A stretch of DNA of 64,000 nucleotides, taken from Apteryx mantelli. Lineage: Eukaryota > Chordata > Aves > Apterygiformes > Apterygidae. The DNA is taken from assembly GCF_036417845.1 (NCBI RefSeq), contig NC_089979.1:121553415-121617414 (forward strand), given 5' to 3'. Numbering within the stretch: the first letter of the stretch is position 1; every line of letters starts with the position of its first letter. Below the pieces are notes generated by a model. That model ran no database searches, was not told the origin of the DNA, and worked only from the letters and a program-made list of their open reading frames with translations. Shown here piece by piece: positions 1 through 12,872 of this stretch. The translations under genes and the position numbers were made by a program.

Positions 1-3000
1 CCACAGACAGGACACGAACTGGAAGCTATTTTTTTACAGTTACACAAATAGCCAAGTCAGTAGAGGGATTGCTCTGTCCCACAGACTGTGCTTATTTTAC
101 CACTACTGAGACCACTGATTAAAAGCAAGAAAACACCTTTAAACTCTTCAGTGAATTGAATAGGAAAAACGTCACTGAATGAAAACCTAGCAGGTTCTGG
201 GATGTTTTTGTTGCAATTTTTTCTTTAATGGCTGTCTACTCTGGTACAAATCAAAACCCTAGATCACAGTTAGGGATATGTGCTATTTATGACTTTGCGG
301 GGTGGGGTTTCCCCTCAAGGTATTCAGCAGTACATTTACCTGATTGTAAGAATCATTTTGAGCAGTCGACAGACATTTTCTTCTTCAGAAGGGAAAAAAA
401 TCGTCTTGAGGGTCTGACATCTGCACTCTGCATAAGTGTATACACATATGCATATATATATATATATGTTTGTGTGTAGATAAATACACAATTCATCTAT
501 CTATATTGATAAATGTACACATGTCTAACAGTTTCTGGCTCTGTAAAGCAGACTGAAAATTCTAATTGTGAAAATATATTGATGCATAGGGCAGCTGATT
601 AGTAGGAAGGAAAGTAACCTTCTTCCCTTGAAGCATTCTTTCTTTTTGTTTATATACCATTGCCTTTTTCCTTTAATTACAGCTAGCTATGTATTAACAG
701 AGATGACAACAAAACCACTCCCATTTTATCTAGTCACAGTGTGCACATTTCTGGACACCAACTGGCACATTGAAAATCATCAGGAATCCCTGGCCAAGAA
801 TCAAGTAGAATGAATAAATATTCACCCAAGAGGCGCACTTTTAGACCAGCTGACTGAAGGTTTTTCTCTCGCTCTGAGCACTGGACCTGAGATCAGGGTT
901 TCCTGCTAGGATTTCGCTCCTAGTCCTCACACTGGATACTTCAGTGGCCTTCAGTAAATCATTAACTTGCCCTCCATTCCCCCATCCATAAAAAAGTGAC
1001 AAAAATAAACACGGCTGGGTGCTGAAATTATGTGTATGAAGATGTGAGATAGAGCAACTACAGCCCTTTTTTTCCCATTCTCTCCCTTCCTCACCCCCTG
1101 TCCCTGATAAGTCTGTGTACACATAGCTCTTCCTAGCTATTTTTATGTATCATAGCACTTCCGGGTAAAGAGAGCATCAAGGCAGTCATATTCCTGAAAA
1201 GTTTTAATCAACATCAGCCAAATAAGCAGTTGGGGACTATATTTTCAGGAGGTTTCTACTCCCTACAGATAATCATATGTGGAAAACTTTCTGTCTCTCC
1301 TGAAAAACACAATATTCAGAGGAGACTCACTAAAGGTTTTTCAAATCTGTGATGTAATGGGAACACACATTAAGAGTAAAATATCCAAATCAAGTATGTC
1401 TGCACACCTGCTGTTCCTGCCTCAAAACTAATCTCCTGTCTGAGTCTTTCTTTTCTCACCTGGTAAATTCCTTCAGATAACACTGGTTGCACCTATAGTG
1501 CATTGAAAGGTCAACCTTAGAAGTAGGTATAAGCATACTTTGCTGTGTCCTACCTTCCTTCCACTTGCTTACCTGCTTGATGCTCCATTCCCGCAGATTC
1601 GGATGGACCTGGAGAGCCAGCTGTGGTTGGGAGGGCTGAGCTCTGGCCAGGCCAGGTGCAGGTCCATGGTCTGGAGGGCAGGTCTAGCCCTGAGTGCACC
1701 TCGGAGCGTGTCGTCACAAGGCAGCACCCGCAAAGCCAGGTCCTGTAGGAGGGATGCTCCTTTCCTACAGACTGCATTTTCAGACCCTGGAAACCTCCAG
1801 TAATTCATTTTATAGAGGGGGGACTCTGATGTCACCCAAGAGATTATCTGGCAGTCCAGTCACCTCTAAGAAAGGACTTACTTGTTTGCTGCAACAAATA
1901 TAATTGGTCTGCCTCCTGATCCAGCTGTAGATGAGACGTTGACAGCTCTACTCCTTATCAAAAAGCTCAAATGTTCTATTTCCCTTTATAGCCCAACACC
2001 TTTTTACCCAGTGCAAGCACCAACTTACTTGTCTGCATCAAGCAATACAGCTTGTAGCATTTTTAGGAGAGTCAATAAGAAAGCAACAAATTTGCCGCTT
2101 TTGGTACAAATATGTAGGTCAAATGGGACTTTTTATGAGCTCCTATCCACAGAACTCTAATATCTTCACATTTATTTCTTCATGTTTATTTCTAGCAGCT
2201 CCTCTGTTGTTTTTTTACTACTGAAGAGCATTGGTACTAGCAATCCTCCTCCTTCCTGTTAGATTTCTACTGACGACCACTAATAATGGGCTTTTGCTGG
2301 AAATGAACCTGCCTGTATTCTACAAGGAAATGCAGTTCATATAAAAAGACAAGAACTTAATCTTTTCTTCGTCTTAAGCCCCTTTTCCCCAGCAAGCAAA
2401 ATAAACCTGAAAATTAAAATACATCTTATACTAGTTATGATCCTTTAAGAAGAGATTTTTTTTCTTTTAAGGTAGTTCATTGCATGTGTCTAATAGAAGA
2501 TAATGTGATGAATTTGATCTATTTCTCTCCTTCCATCAGTGTTTTATTAAGTTAGAAAAGGGCTCTGCACTTCCCTCTTTGTACATCAACCTGTTTGTGG
2601 AAGAGAGTTGCCTATTAAAAGCCTGACTAGACTAGACCATTGCTTAATATGCTTTGTGATACAGTGATGATTTTGTTATCTCTTGCTTTTTTGGGACTTT
2701 TTGCATTTCTAAGAACCTACAGATCTCTAAGGATTTAGTTCAGCACATTTTTTGTTAATTCAAAAATTTAGTATTCTCTTTCTATGCTAAACTTGATTAC
2801 AGAAAAATAATTAATCTGATAGCCATATATAGAGATTATCAGCATGGCATCTCAATAAACACTGTTACATTTAATACTCATACCACAGTGTCAAATGCAG
2901 CATGGTGGGGACAGAGCCCATTGTCTCTAAGATTAGAGCTGGTCCAGGTCTAGATGATGCAATTTCAGGACTCTTTGCAAAGCCCAACTATTTGCTGAGA

Positions 3001-5084
3001 CTTTTAGAAGGGCTAAGATCTTGAAAGGGCAGGGTTTTATTGTACTTTGAGAGTACTTTTGTCAGTTTTTTCAATTTCTTGGTTACTTTATGTGAGTATG
3101 CTTACATCTGGGTTTAAAATTTTGCTTGTATTTTCTAGGTTTGTATGGTTAGCAGTTGTAGAAGTGCCCAGATTCTCAGGATTGAAAACTCTTATTTTCA
3201 AGAGAATAAAAGCAAGTATTATAAGACCACATTTTCAAAGGGACTTCAACTTAATTTTCAAGGGTGCATATCATTTTTTACATACAACAATTTAAATGTA
3301 CACTTTGCTAATTTATATTACAATAAGATGCAACAGCAACTATGCTATTCAAAACACTCCATGTGTTAAGCAGACAGTTCCTGCTCTTTGTTAATAACAA
3401 ATTATGACAGAAAGATAAAATATGCCCCAAAATAAGTTCCCTCTTTGAATGGAGAGCTGCAAGCAAGTCCTGGATTAGAGACAAAGACATATAGTGCAAC
3501 CTAATGTTTTTCTAAAGTGACTATCAGCCAAAACAGTGATGTAAGAATCCCTAGCAAACCCTTAGTGTTTATTTCTTTGCTGTTACTACAGTTCAAAGAT
3601 AAAAAGGTTCCTGCTGAGTTTACCAAGCAAACCATGTTGCCTAATTGTGGGATGATTGACAGAAAAATAAAAAACACAGTTTAAAGCATATGAACACACA
3701 GATACTGGAGTAATCTCCAGATCCTCACATGACTTGGAGGTCACATTCTGCAGAGAGAAGAAAGTAATTGAAGTTATGATAAAAGCTATTGTGATCTCTT
3801 TTTCATGTGCAACAAGCAAAAGTTCTGCTCACCAGAGAGCAACCATTTGCCTGCGGGTAGTCTGCATGGCTAAAGCAGGATTTCCAGGCTTCAAAGGTTG
3901 CCCTTTAATGATTTCCCAAGCACTTGACTTCTCCAGAGAGCTTGACCCATTTCTGTGCACGTGTTTTTCTTGCAGGCTGCAGGAAAAAAGACTGATGAGG
4001 TGTTTCTCATTAATGAAAAGTGATTGCTTGCCTACAGAGGTGGTTTTTGAGGTTGTTGTGATAAATTGTTCTGGATCACAGCCAGAGATAAGTGCTGTAG
4101 TCAAGACTGTATCCCTCTGACATTATTCGCACCAGATGCAAGCTACTTATTGCTCGGCTTGCCAACTTTTTAGTCCCTGCAACATCCAACCACTCCTCCT
4201 ACATCTTGATCTTTGGCCACTTCGATTTTTAAATGGTCTTAAATTAAGCCATCGGTAAAAAACATGGAAGCAAATACCCAGACCCAACATTGAGAAGGAT
4301 GGGGAGTGCAAGTACAAGAAGAAATAACAGGAAAGAGACTGAATCCTGATGGAGAATCTGTGCTCAAAGCTGCCTTTCCACCTGTGGGATCTGAACCACC
4401 ACATGCAAGAAAAAACACACTTCACAGTGGAATTTAGCCTCTGGTTTTCTGTGCCCTGTATTCCTAATAGAAGCTGAAGTCAGACGTGCTGGACTCTCCT
4501 ATTATTGTGAAGTGAAAGTATCATAATGCCCTTTCTTTCTTTCTTGGGCATGTTCTTTCCTTTTGCACTTTGTGTTGATGCTGATGTAGATTAAGCTGAC
4601 TTTACTTACCATTCCCTTTGAGTCTCTTAAAGCATGTCACAAAGACGGATCAGTACCACTGCTTAATTTACAGTCAGTCAGGTCCTGTATCCTTAGCTGT
4701 AAATAACTTGCCCCAAATCAAATAGCAATTGTTTGTGATATTCACATAATTTTTTAATTATTTATTTAATTCTGTACTTGAGTACTTTCAGAGTTGTAGC
4801 ACAAGAGCAGGAAACATAAGGATTAAGATGGCTAGATGACTAAAATGAATTTGGCTTACAGTTCACTTGAGAATCCTCTACAGATAGTACCATTTTGTTT
4901 TGCTTTAGTGCTGTACTCAGATGGATGAAGCAGTTCAGAATGCAGGAGAAAAAGAAAGAAAAGGTAGAAGGAAAATATTAGGTATATGATCAGAGCATAA
5001 GATATATTTGAAATCCACAAAAGTATGATGCATATCAACAGGTGAGCATAAATACTGGGATAAAACATTAACAGTATCTGTGCA
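1..5084. other. Intergenic DNA downstream of NEK11, no gene recognised
   Basis: No reading frame here looks like a conserved protein. The longest open frames are about 90 to 130 codons, lack recognisable motifs and fit chance expectation for this base composition. The stretch around 1590-1760 is richer in G+C than its surroundings but gives no familiar translation on either strand. The stretch contains a TA/TG microsatellite near 450. In mammals NUDT16 lies downstream of NEK11, but I do not see NUDT16-like sequence here. Confidence 0.6.
441..478. repeat. TA/TG microsatellite
   Basis: A short alternating purine-pyrimidine tract with an uninterrupted (TA)n core from about 452 to 467, followed by TG dinucleotides. 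It is an ordinary simple repeat and is probably length-polymorphic. Confidence 0.85.
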
Positions 5085-5099
5085 CAAGCCAAAAAACAG

Positions 5100-5105
5100 T
5101 TTATT
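5100..5105 (-). terminator. NEK11: Candidate NEK11 polyadenylation signal AATAAA
   Basis: This is the first canonical hexamer downstream of the stop codon on the minus strand, about 765 bases after it. It is followed by a run of six T and then GGCTTGTG, a T/G-rich downstream element of the kind bound by CstF. An alternative hexamer sits at 4766-4761. Confidence 0.5.
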
Positions 5106-5200
5106 ATTTCAACTAAATTTGATCTAAAACTGTAGAAGTCACAAGGATTCCCAGTTACCATAGTCAGCTATAGTTCAGGCCTTACATCTCTGTCTCTAAA

Positions 5201-5420
5201 CATACACACATACACACGATGATATGGCCTAACATGTTTCTGTCTCTGTGCATATACATACATAGTTCTGCGCACATATGTATGCCTATACATACATAAA
5301 TATATGTGTATGTATGTATTTTCACAGTCCCTTTGAAAGTCACACAGATTAAATGCAGCCCTTTGACAATCAATAATAACAACACAATTCTGGCTGAGTA
5401 GTCATACATATATATGTATG
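5201..5420. repeat. Interrupted CA/TA simple-repeat tract
   Basis: CACACA, CATACATA and TATGTATG blocks are interspersed across this stretch, ending in a TATATATGTATG block near 5407-5420. It lies inside the inferred NEK11 3' UTR. It is a low-complexity sequence with no sign of coding. Confidence 0.7.
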
Positions 5421-5489
5421 TTCAAGGTAAGTCTGCCAAAGTACAAAAAGTATGTGCTTGAATGTCATAAGGACCAGCTACTGTTACCA

Positions 5490-5535
5490 CAGGAATCAAC
5501 AGCACCTGGGTTCAAATCCTGCACCATTTCTATCA
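5490..5535 (+). repeat. Possible MIR-like SINE remnant
   Basis: The string CCTGGGTTCAAATCCTG resembles the tRNA-derived 'cctgggttcaaatcc' box of MIR-type SINEs. Only this short patch is recognisable, so a chance match is possible. Confidence 0.3.
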
Positions 5536-5866
5536 GAGGCATCTTTACTGATGACTTCTCTGAGTGCAGCACTGAAGCCTGACCAAGACTTGGAAGAATA
5601 TCTTCCCTTATGCCCTAGGTGGTAAAAAAGGGATGCCGATAACTGTGAAATCTCTCCTCCACTGTTGCAAACATTTTGCAACCTTGCCCTTGTAACCTTT
5701 ACAGTATTTACCCCCCTCTCACTGCACAGTTGGGAATATCAGCGTTTACTCACACGCCTAGGTACTACTGTTACCCTCAGTGGCAAAGTATTTGCTTGCT
5801 GGCCTGAAGAAGGTAGCTCAGCAATTTCACTTACATTCTCAGTGCTGCAAGTCACTGCCACAAGTT

Positions 5867-6071
5867 TTATGACTGAAGGAGTGCTTCTGAAGCCTGTAGC
5901 TGTTCCTCAAAGTAGAGAAGCTGATCCACTTCGAAGCAGTCACCTGCTCTAGAGACCACTTTCTCCAGGCTCCTCCTGACCTCATCCTCACTGGCATTCT
6001 GCTGTCTTGCTTGCTTGAGATACCTGTACACTTTCTCAAATACTTCCTCTCCCAGCTTCTGAATGGCAGAT
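5867..6071 (-). CDS. NEK11: NEK11 terminal coding exon with stop codon
   Basis: Last coding exon of the serine/threonine kinase NEK11. It encodes 67 residues after a split Glu codon, then TAA at 5869-5867. The acceptor reads TTTATCTGCAG before ATCTGCC. The peptide contains QKLGEEVFEKVY, RQQNASEDE, LEKVV and DCFEVDQLLYFEEQ, which match the conserved C-terminal helical domain of vertebrate NEK11 as I recall it; NEK1 has a related tail. This tail is non-catalytic. In human NEK11 the C-terminal region is reported to regulate the kinase and to bind NEK2A. The final residues, after FEEQ, differ from and are shorter than my recollection of the human long isoform. Entry phase (one base completing GA+A) agrees with the exon at 24588. 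The reading frame and homology are clear. Confidence 0.95.
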
Positions 6072-9000
6072 CTGCAGATAAATGTTACAGAAAGGTCAAG
6101 TAACAGTTAATTCACATTATATATAAAACATGGAATAGCTGGCCCTGATTTTGTAAAATGTTGTAGCTAACTTTAATTAAAATTATAATGATATACATTA
6201 TTTGTCTGACTGTACAAGGAACTAAAATTTCCTATGGAATTTCTCTGCTGGTATTTGTAATATAATAATAACAGCCCAGGAGTAAAAACTTGGCCACACT
6301 GAAGTCATAGAAAGTTTGGCCATTGTCATTGTTACAATCAAAATTTCCTTTTCATACCGAGTTTGACATACTGCTATATCTACAGCAAGTCCAGTATACA
6401 TGTGCATATTACTGCTTCTGGATTTCATCAGAAACAACAGACAACACCAGGCAGCAGTATAGCAGTGGCATTTTATGAGAACAAACACATTTCAGAATCC
6501 ATTGCTTTGTTTTGGCTCCTATCAAATAATAAGGAAACTGTTTTACAAGATCAGCATGAGCTAACTGACACTTTTTTTCTTTTCCTACAGCACTAGCCTT
6601 TTATCAGGAGACAGATCTGTATGTCAGTGATAAAGAATACACTCACAGGAACTTAATGTTGATTTATAACAAAAAGATCCAACTGAAAACTGCAAGGTAA
6701 TGAACAGTTGTTTTTTTTTAAGGCAGACTTATTTAAATTCATGGGTCACAAGCCACATGTAACACAAAATATTCAACTCAGTGATGAGTCAATGAGTTCA
6801 CAATATTTTGATGAAAATATTGAAGTAATTTTCTCCTTCAGCATAACAGAAACTCAATGTACCTGCTCTGCATATGTCTGTCAAAGGAATTCTGTTCACC
6901 TCTGTGTTTAAACAAAACTGCTTTGTCACGCAGAGAAAAGAACAAATTTTCTTCTCGCTTCCTCCTGGAACTCAGTGGGGCCCATCCATACAATGTCCAC
7001 CGCAGGACTGGACACCCCCCAGAGGCAACAAGCAGCAGAGGCTGCTGATAAATATGCTGTGCGCTGCCATACAGTCCTGATAGGATGTTCATCTAGGGGA
7101 ATTTGAAGCAATAAGTGAGATAATTTGGGGGAGAAGGAGTTTCAAAAACAGCTCCTTGAGTGCAATCTGTCAAGGACATTCAAGGATTAGGGTAGACTAC
7201 TGGAGCGGGAAGCTGTGACTGTGTAACACTCCATTGTAATGCCGACACACAAAAGAGACCTATAGCTATCTATACAGCCTCATCCGTGTCATTTTCTTTC
7301 ACTGATTTTTTTTTTTTTATATAGTAGAGCAGTTGAGATTTGATTTTCTTCTAGAGTCAAAGTTGCATGTGTCAGGGGTAATGATGCCTTTTACTTAGTC
7401 AAAAAGGGAGCTGGACTAATTGGGTCACCTTGCAGAAACTTTGGCAATTTGCTTAAAAAATTGTCTAATTTTGTTCAGGTAAGTTTGTTTTAAGCAGCCT
7501 TTCCTCCCACTAGCACTTTGCTAGGATTTTAAGAGTATTTGCACGGGACAATTGTTGCTTTTCCAAGAAATCCATTATGGCATGGACACTTCTTCAGTAA
7601 AGCTTCTTAGCATATGTGAACAAAGTTTCTCTGACAAATTATTCTTCCATACTGAAGTTTATTCAAACCAGTAGTATCTGAGATTTTGATGGTCTAACTT
7701 ATTTCTCAAGCATTCCACATATTGTATCTCTAGTTAGTAAACATATTTGATGCCATAAGGCTTTACTTGGTGGAAATTCTCTTAATTAGAAAAAAAGGAG
7801 TTGCCAGCCCGAAGTGACAGGATCTCACATATGCTCAATCTGTGAACTGTACTATATTCCACAATTTCAGCCTGAATATTTGTGCTTGTGTTCCCCTTCC
7901 ACTGAGTCTCTGTCACATGCTGTTTTCTACAGACTTAGACCACGGCAAACTGAGAGGCTGGACCTCAGCGTTGTCCGAGGATGGGAACCACCTCATTTAC
8001 GACCAGAGCAGTGAGCTGCCTATCACCAACATGGGGATTAGCATGCCTTTACAGCATATGTTGTCTCACAGGTATGTCTATACTGTCTCTCACACAGGGC
8101 TTTGATCTGCTCTCAACTTCTGCACGCAGCATGTTGCATGTGGCTTTAGCCATGAGCAGAGTGCACCTTCCAGCATGCACAGGAGCCGCCCTTGTAGCCA
8201 TGGGCTAGCACAACCCAATGCCAGCCCATACGTGGCCACTGGGGCAGAGGGCAGAAGGGAGCCACAACATGCTCTGTTTGCATGACTGTGGTGGGGACTG
8301 CTCATTCAGAGCTGTATAGAAATAGAGAAAGGAACCAGAATAGTCTACTGGCACTGGCACTGAGGTTTAGCACACCAGTACGCTGCACGTGGTTTCAGTG
8401 GGAGCACACGTAAGACTCCTGAAAAGCAGATTAAATGGTTAATATTGCACACTGCCCCCAACAACATTGCACTCCCCAGTTCCACCTGGGAGAAGCATGA
8501 CTTTACTCTATGACTAACACAAAGGCAATGCCAACAGTTCAACCTGAATAGCATAATTTACCTAAAGAGACAGCTACAGGGCAGGCTATATTTGTTTGTG
8601 GTCATCCTGATGTACCAGAGATGAACAATAACATCACTACAGTGAGATTCCAGCTGCTACAATTTCAACATTATTTAAATTCTTCCACTCTTAGAAAATT
8701 ATTTTGAAGAATTTTAGTCTGCTGTTTCTTAAACTTTTTTCAATATGAAATCATATGTTTTCCTCAGTAATGCAGAACAGCTTTATAAGTATATAAAAGA
8801 TTCCTGAAAAATCCTATCATGTATAGCAGGACCTACAGCTTGTGCAAACCGACAATACATCTAAACAGCTTTCTATCTGGGGGATATTCTGGATGACTCT
8901 TCTGATCTCACCAGGAGGAAATACCTTCTCCTCACATCCCATCTGCTGTCACTGTTTTTTTGTGCAGATCGGTCATGCCCACTTCTGAGCCACCCTTCAG

Positions 9001-9810
9001 CTATGCATTACATCCTCCTGCTAGTTTCTGACACAGAGATGGATGAGGAGATTGCAGCAGAGAAGGATGAAACCCCATATAAGAAGCCACAGGGCCAAGC
9101 TGGATTCTCTACAGAGCAAGACCTGATTCAGTCCTGCTTCCTGTAATGAGAAATGGCTTTTTTTCTATCATCATCAGCGTTGCTGTTTAGGGGAAAAACA
9201 AAACTGTTGGAAGTGATTAATTCTCAGACACTGACAACCACAGAAAGTTAAATGGGGATTTCTATGGCAAATAATGTAAATTTCTTCACAAAGCTTCATT
9301 AGAAATATTGGAGCATTTCTCTCCAAGGGTTAAAAATAAATACATGAGAAGCTATTGTGGAGTCACTGCTACTTCATCAATGCCGTTACTGACTCCTCTG
9401 TCCCTCTTCAACAAGTATATTTAATTTGTCAGCAGTCCTATCTATTTAAAGATGCAAAATAAAGTAAACACAAGCCTCAGGAGTATTGCTTGTGCTAATA
9501 ACTGCGACCCGTAGACTTGAATCTTCTCTATTTAGCTTGACAAAGCATGCAAATTAGCTTATTGTATAATAGCTGATACAATAGAATTAGGCAGTAAGTG
9601 TTCATAGGCTGAAAATAAAGGGATAGGTGACAAAATTTATAACCTCTGCTTTTATGAAAGAAGACATCAGGTTCAATTTGGACAAAGAGTTAGATTAACG
9701 CAATTCTGCTACCAGAGAATATACTTCCTGGGATGGGGAGAGACATGTGGGATCTAAGCCAGCAAATGTCAAATAGACTTTACTGAGTGACTTTTTTATT
9801 ATACTGATTC

Positions 9811-9828
9811 AAAAAAAAAAAAAAAAAA
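9811..9828. repeat. Poly-A run
   Basis: An uninterrupted run of 18 A. It has no flanking element that would make it the tail of a recognisable retroposon. Confidence 0.9.
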
Positions 9829-12800
9829 CCCTTCCTGGAAAGCAAGACTTGCACTTTATGGCCCTGATCCTATGCTAGTATACATTTTTCCATCCATATG
9901 AAGCCCTGCAGAGGCACAATTATGGATGTTTGCACTACACTTGTGTTTAAAGTCCTATTTTACATGTCATGTGCAACACCTGCATATATGAAGTTTTTAA
10001 ATATTAAAAGTCTAACTTCTGAATGCACTGTGAAAACAAGTCCAAAGCCCCTACTTACACTCCCTTTGGCAATAGTTTCTGATTATGTGGCATTTGCTCT
10101 CTTTGTGCTATCTTATATCTCACTCACCTGCAAACTCACTATTTTCCCCCAGAAATGAGCCATCATCTCTTTTCTAGCCCAGATTCCACAAGCAGGGGGG
10201 ATATCTGATATCTGGGATACTTCATTACTCTAACAAACACAGGCCAGACCCCCATCCTGTATTGCCTAAACTGATTTCACTGTGCTGAAACCAAAGAAGC
10301 TATGTCAATGCCTATCATCCAAGGGGCTGATCCAGAATAATATACACTAGCATACTAAAACAGCATATCTCAAATTATTCTTTTGAAAACAGGTAAGTGA
10401 TAAACAACTTGTGGTGGTGGAACTTGATTTTGTTTCACTGTATTACAAAGGCTTAGACATACAAGGGGCATTAGATACACAATGCATTACTGGCATTTGA
10501 GCACTGTGATTCCTAATTTTTAGGTGTCTTGCTGATGTAATGAAATTCACAGCTCTGTGGTTGAGCCCTAAGCTCCCTGAACAACGCACAGGCAGATGCC
10601 CCAGAAAGGCATCCACCCAAAACAACAGCCCATCAGAAATGAAAAGGGGCGTATCCTAAATCTGACATCTATCTGGCTTTAGTAAAGTGGGGAAGCACCT
10701 CTGTCCACTCGCAACTTGCAGCAATTCAACATGACCACTTCCCCCCTTTTATCCCAGGGTCATTGGTTACAGCTGGAAATCTGAACAGGATTCAAACCCA
10801 TGTCTCCCACGGCAGTGCCATCATCACCAGTTGCACTGGGGGACAAAGGACTCTCCTCGACCTGCATATTGATTTGTATAAAAACATCCTAGATGTATTG
10901 GCCCAGAAGAGAATGAGCAAGCAGGGAGGGTAATTCTAGATAGACTGAGGACTAAGGAAAACATGAGAGACCTGTGCAAATGTTGTTTGCATCAAAGGAG
11001 TAATTCAAGGTTTTTTTTCCCCATATAAAATATTATAAGCAGTCCTTGGAGCAGGGACTGAAGTCCAGGTTACCACATGTAAGCGAGCGCCCACATTGCT
11101 TGCTTTCTCACAGCAAAGTGCAGCAGATTGAGCAGCAAGCCTGCCTTCCCTTACTCCTTCTGTCTGCATGGGGCACCAGGGCAGCCTCAATGCTCCCAGC
11201 AGAGCAGGGAACAGGGTTGGGACTTTCCATAGCCTGGATGAGGGCTCTGGCCCCCAACCTACCGACTACGCAGTACGTACTGCCAGTCCCAACACTGTTG
11301 TCTGTGGTAGCTGTGGTTTGAAATAAAATACCTTTTGCTGTCAGTTTTTGTGCAGCACACAATCCATGCCTTGGGAATATTGACTGGAACAAACCCCAAA
11401 GGCCTTACAGGCAGACAGATAGCTGATTTGTGAATAATTATAGGGTTTTGGCATGAAGAAGGAACTTACACTTGATTCTATCAAAGGTAAGGTACTTCTG
11501 AGCATGTCAGAAGCAGTACAAACACCAGCAAGATCAGTGACACTTACCGTTTTGACTCACTGCCAGTATTAGAGGGGAGCTAAACAGAAACTTTGAGAAC
11601 GGCAGTTTTATACTGAAGGTATCTAACTGCATCTAAAAAAGTTCCAAGGCATTTGGTGAATCTTGGCCCAAATGAATTTATCAGGATATCTGGTGATTTG
11701 CAGTTGATTTCCTATACATCAGTGCAAAATCACTAAAATTTGACAATATAATAGCTTTGTGTTCTCAGCTGACTGAGGAAGTTGTAAATCTCTCCCTAGG
11801 TGAACAAAGAATTTGCTATTGGCTTGTGGGTCTTTATTTTGACTATACTGCTACTAGCTGTCTATTAACATTTCCTTTCTGGTCTGGAGATCAATTACAA
11901 TACACCTACCTTTAAGCAGCACTGGCAAAAGCCGCAAAGCAGGATTAATGCTTAAGTTTGAACTCCTCTGTGGGTGTTAGCAGCTGGGTTAATATCACTT
12001 AACAGCTGTCATTGTCTGCCTTGAAGGATAACTTTGACACAGAGCAGCAGCTAAGGGGGTTTTCAGCTTCTCACTTTCAAATGTCATTTGGCCTAATAGC
12101 AACCATCATTTAAAACCATTCTGCTTTCCCTCACCCACCCCCAAAGTTAAGCGGCACTTTTTGCTCACAAATACAGAGTTTTCACTACTGCCTTTTGGGA
12201 GGTGCTGTGTGGTTTGTTCTAGGGAGCAGAGAGAGGTTCTGCAGCTGCGCCGGCACTTTGCTCTACACACGTCACAACTGAACACACCAGAATAACTTCA
12301 TGAAAGTGCCTCTGGTTCAGACATCAACAGTAACATCTCACCTCTGCCATATCAGACAACAAACACACTGCTCCTAAGTCAACCACAGAAAATTCAAAAT
12401 ACTAATGTTACTTGAGGCATCCTCAATATAAGCCGTAAAAAAAGAAGCTTTCTGGGCATGGGATACCCGTTCAAGTGGGCATTAAAGTGTGTTTTATCCT
12501 TCAGGATGCAGCCAGGCAGTCTGCAATACACCAGCAAGCATACTGTAAATAAGAAGCAAACCTGTCGTGATTAGGGCTCACAGGGCACAGAAACACGTGT
12601 AGGGATCTTTGAGGCAGGGTCTAGACAGCTGCTGAGCAACCCCATGCAGCAGGAGCATGGGGAGGTGCCTCTGTGCTGCACTTGTGACCACTTCTGGCTC
12701 TGGCATGGATCCAGGCTAAATGAGCATGGACGTCTCTGTTTCTGTGATAGAAGTTTCTACTATTCCCTACTCTGACCTCTGCGCACCACAGGCACAGAAC

Positions 12801-12857
12801 TACACCCAATACATTTCAGGCCAACTCAAAAAAATCCCCCAAACCAACTGGCATGCC

Positions 12858-12872
12858 TTTTTTTTTTTTTTT
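12858..12872. repeat. Poly-T run
   Basis: A run of 15 T, followed after TTC by a short C-rich block. No associated mobile element is visible. Confidence 0.85.

Larger units (their letters stand above)
5085..5866 (-). other. NEK11: Probable 3' UTR of NEK11
   Basis: The segment directly follows the NEK11 stop codon on the minus strand and ends just beyond the first AATAAA hexamer met in that direction. It has no coding signal. It includes a CA/TA-rich simple repeat tract and a short MIR-like patch. The end is inferred from the hexamer and a following T/G-rich stretch. Another hexamer at 4766-4761 would give a longer UTR, so the extent is uncertain. Confidence 0.5.

Noticed and set aside
1580..1800. 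Locally GC-rich stretch with open frames on both strands
   Set aside because: A CCCGCAG acceptor-like site is present, but no convincing donor or familiar protein was found.
3592..3684. Exon-like plus-strand segment after TTTGCTGTTACTACAG, 30 open codons then TAA
   Set aside because: Good acceptor but no partner exon in phase nearby and no recognisable sequence; could easily be chance.
3734..4120. 128-codon open frame on the plus strand
   Set aside because: No recognisable motif; cysteine- and serine-rich translation with no homology I know. It overlaps a 91-codon minus-strand open frame of equal quality, as expected by chance.
10785..10815. ATTCAAACCCATGTCTCCCA resembling a tRNA-derived SINE box
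   Set aside because: A single 20-base similarity with no recognisable body around it.
11454..11489. Short open segment GFGMKKELTLDSIK followed by GTAAGG
   Set aside because: Too short, weak acceptor, and no neighbouring exon in matching phase.
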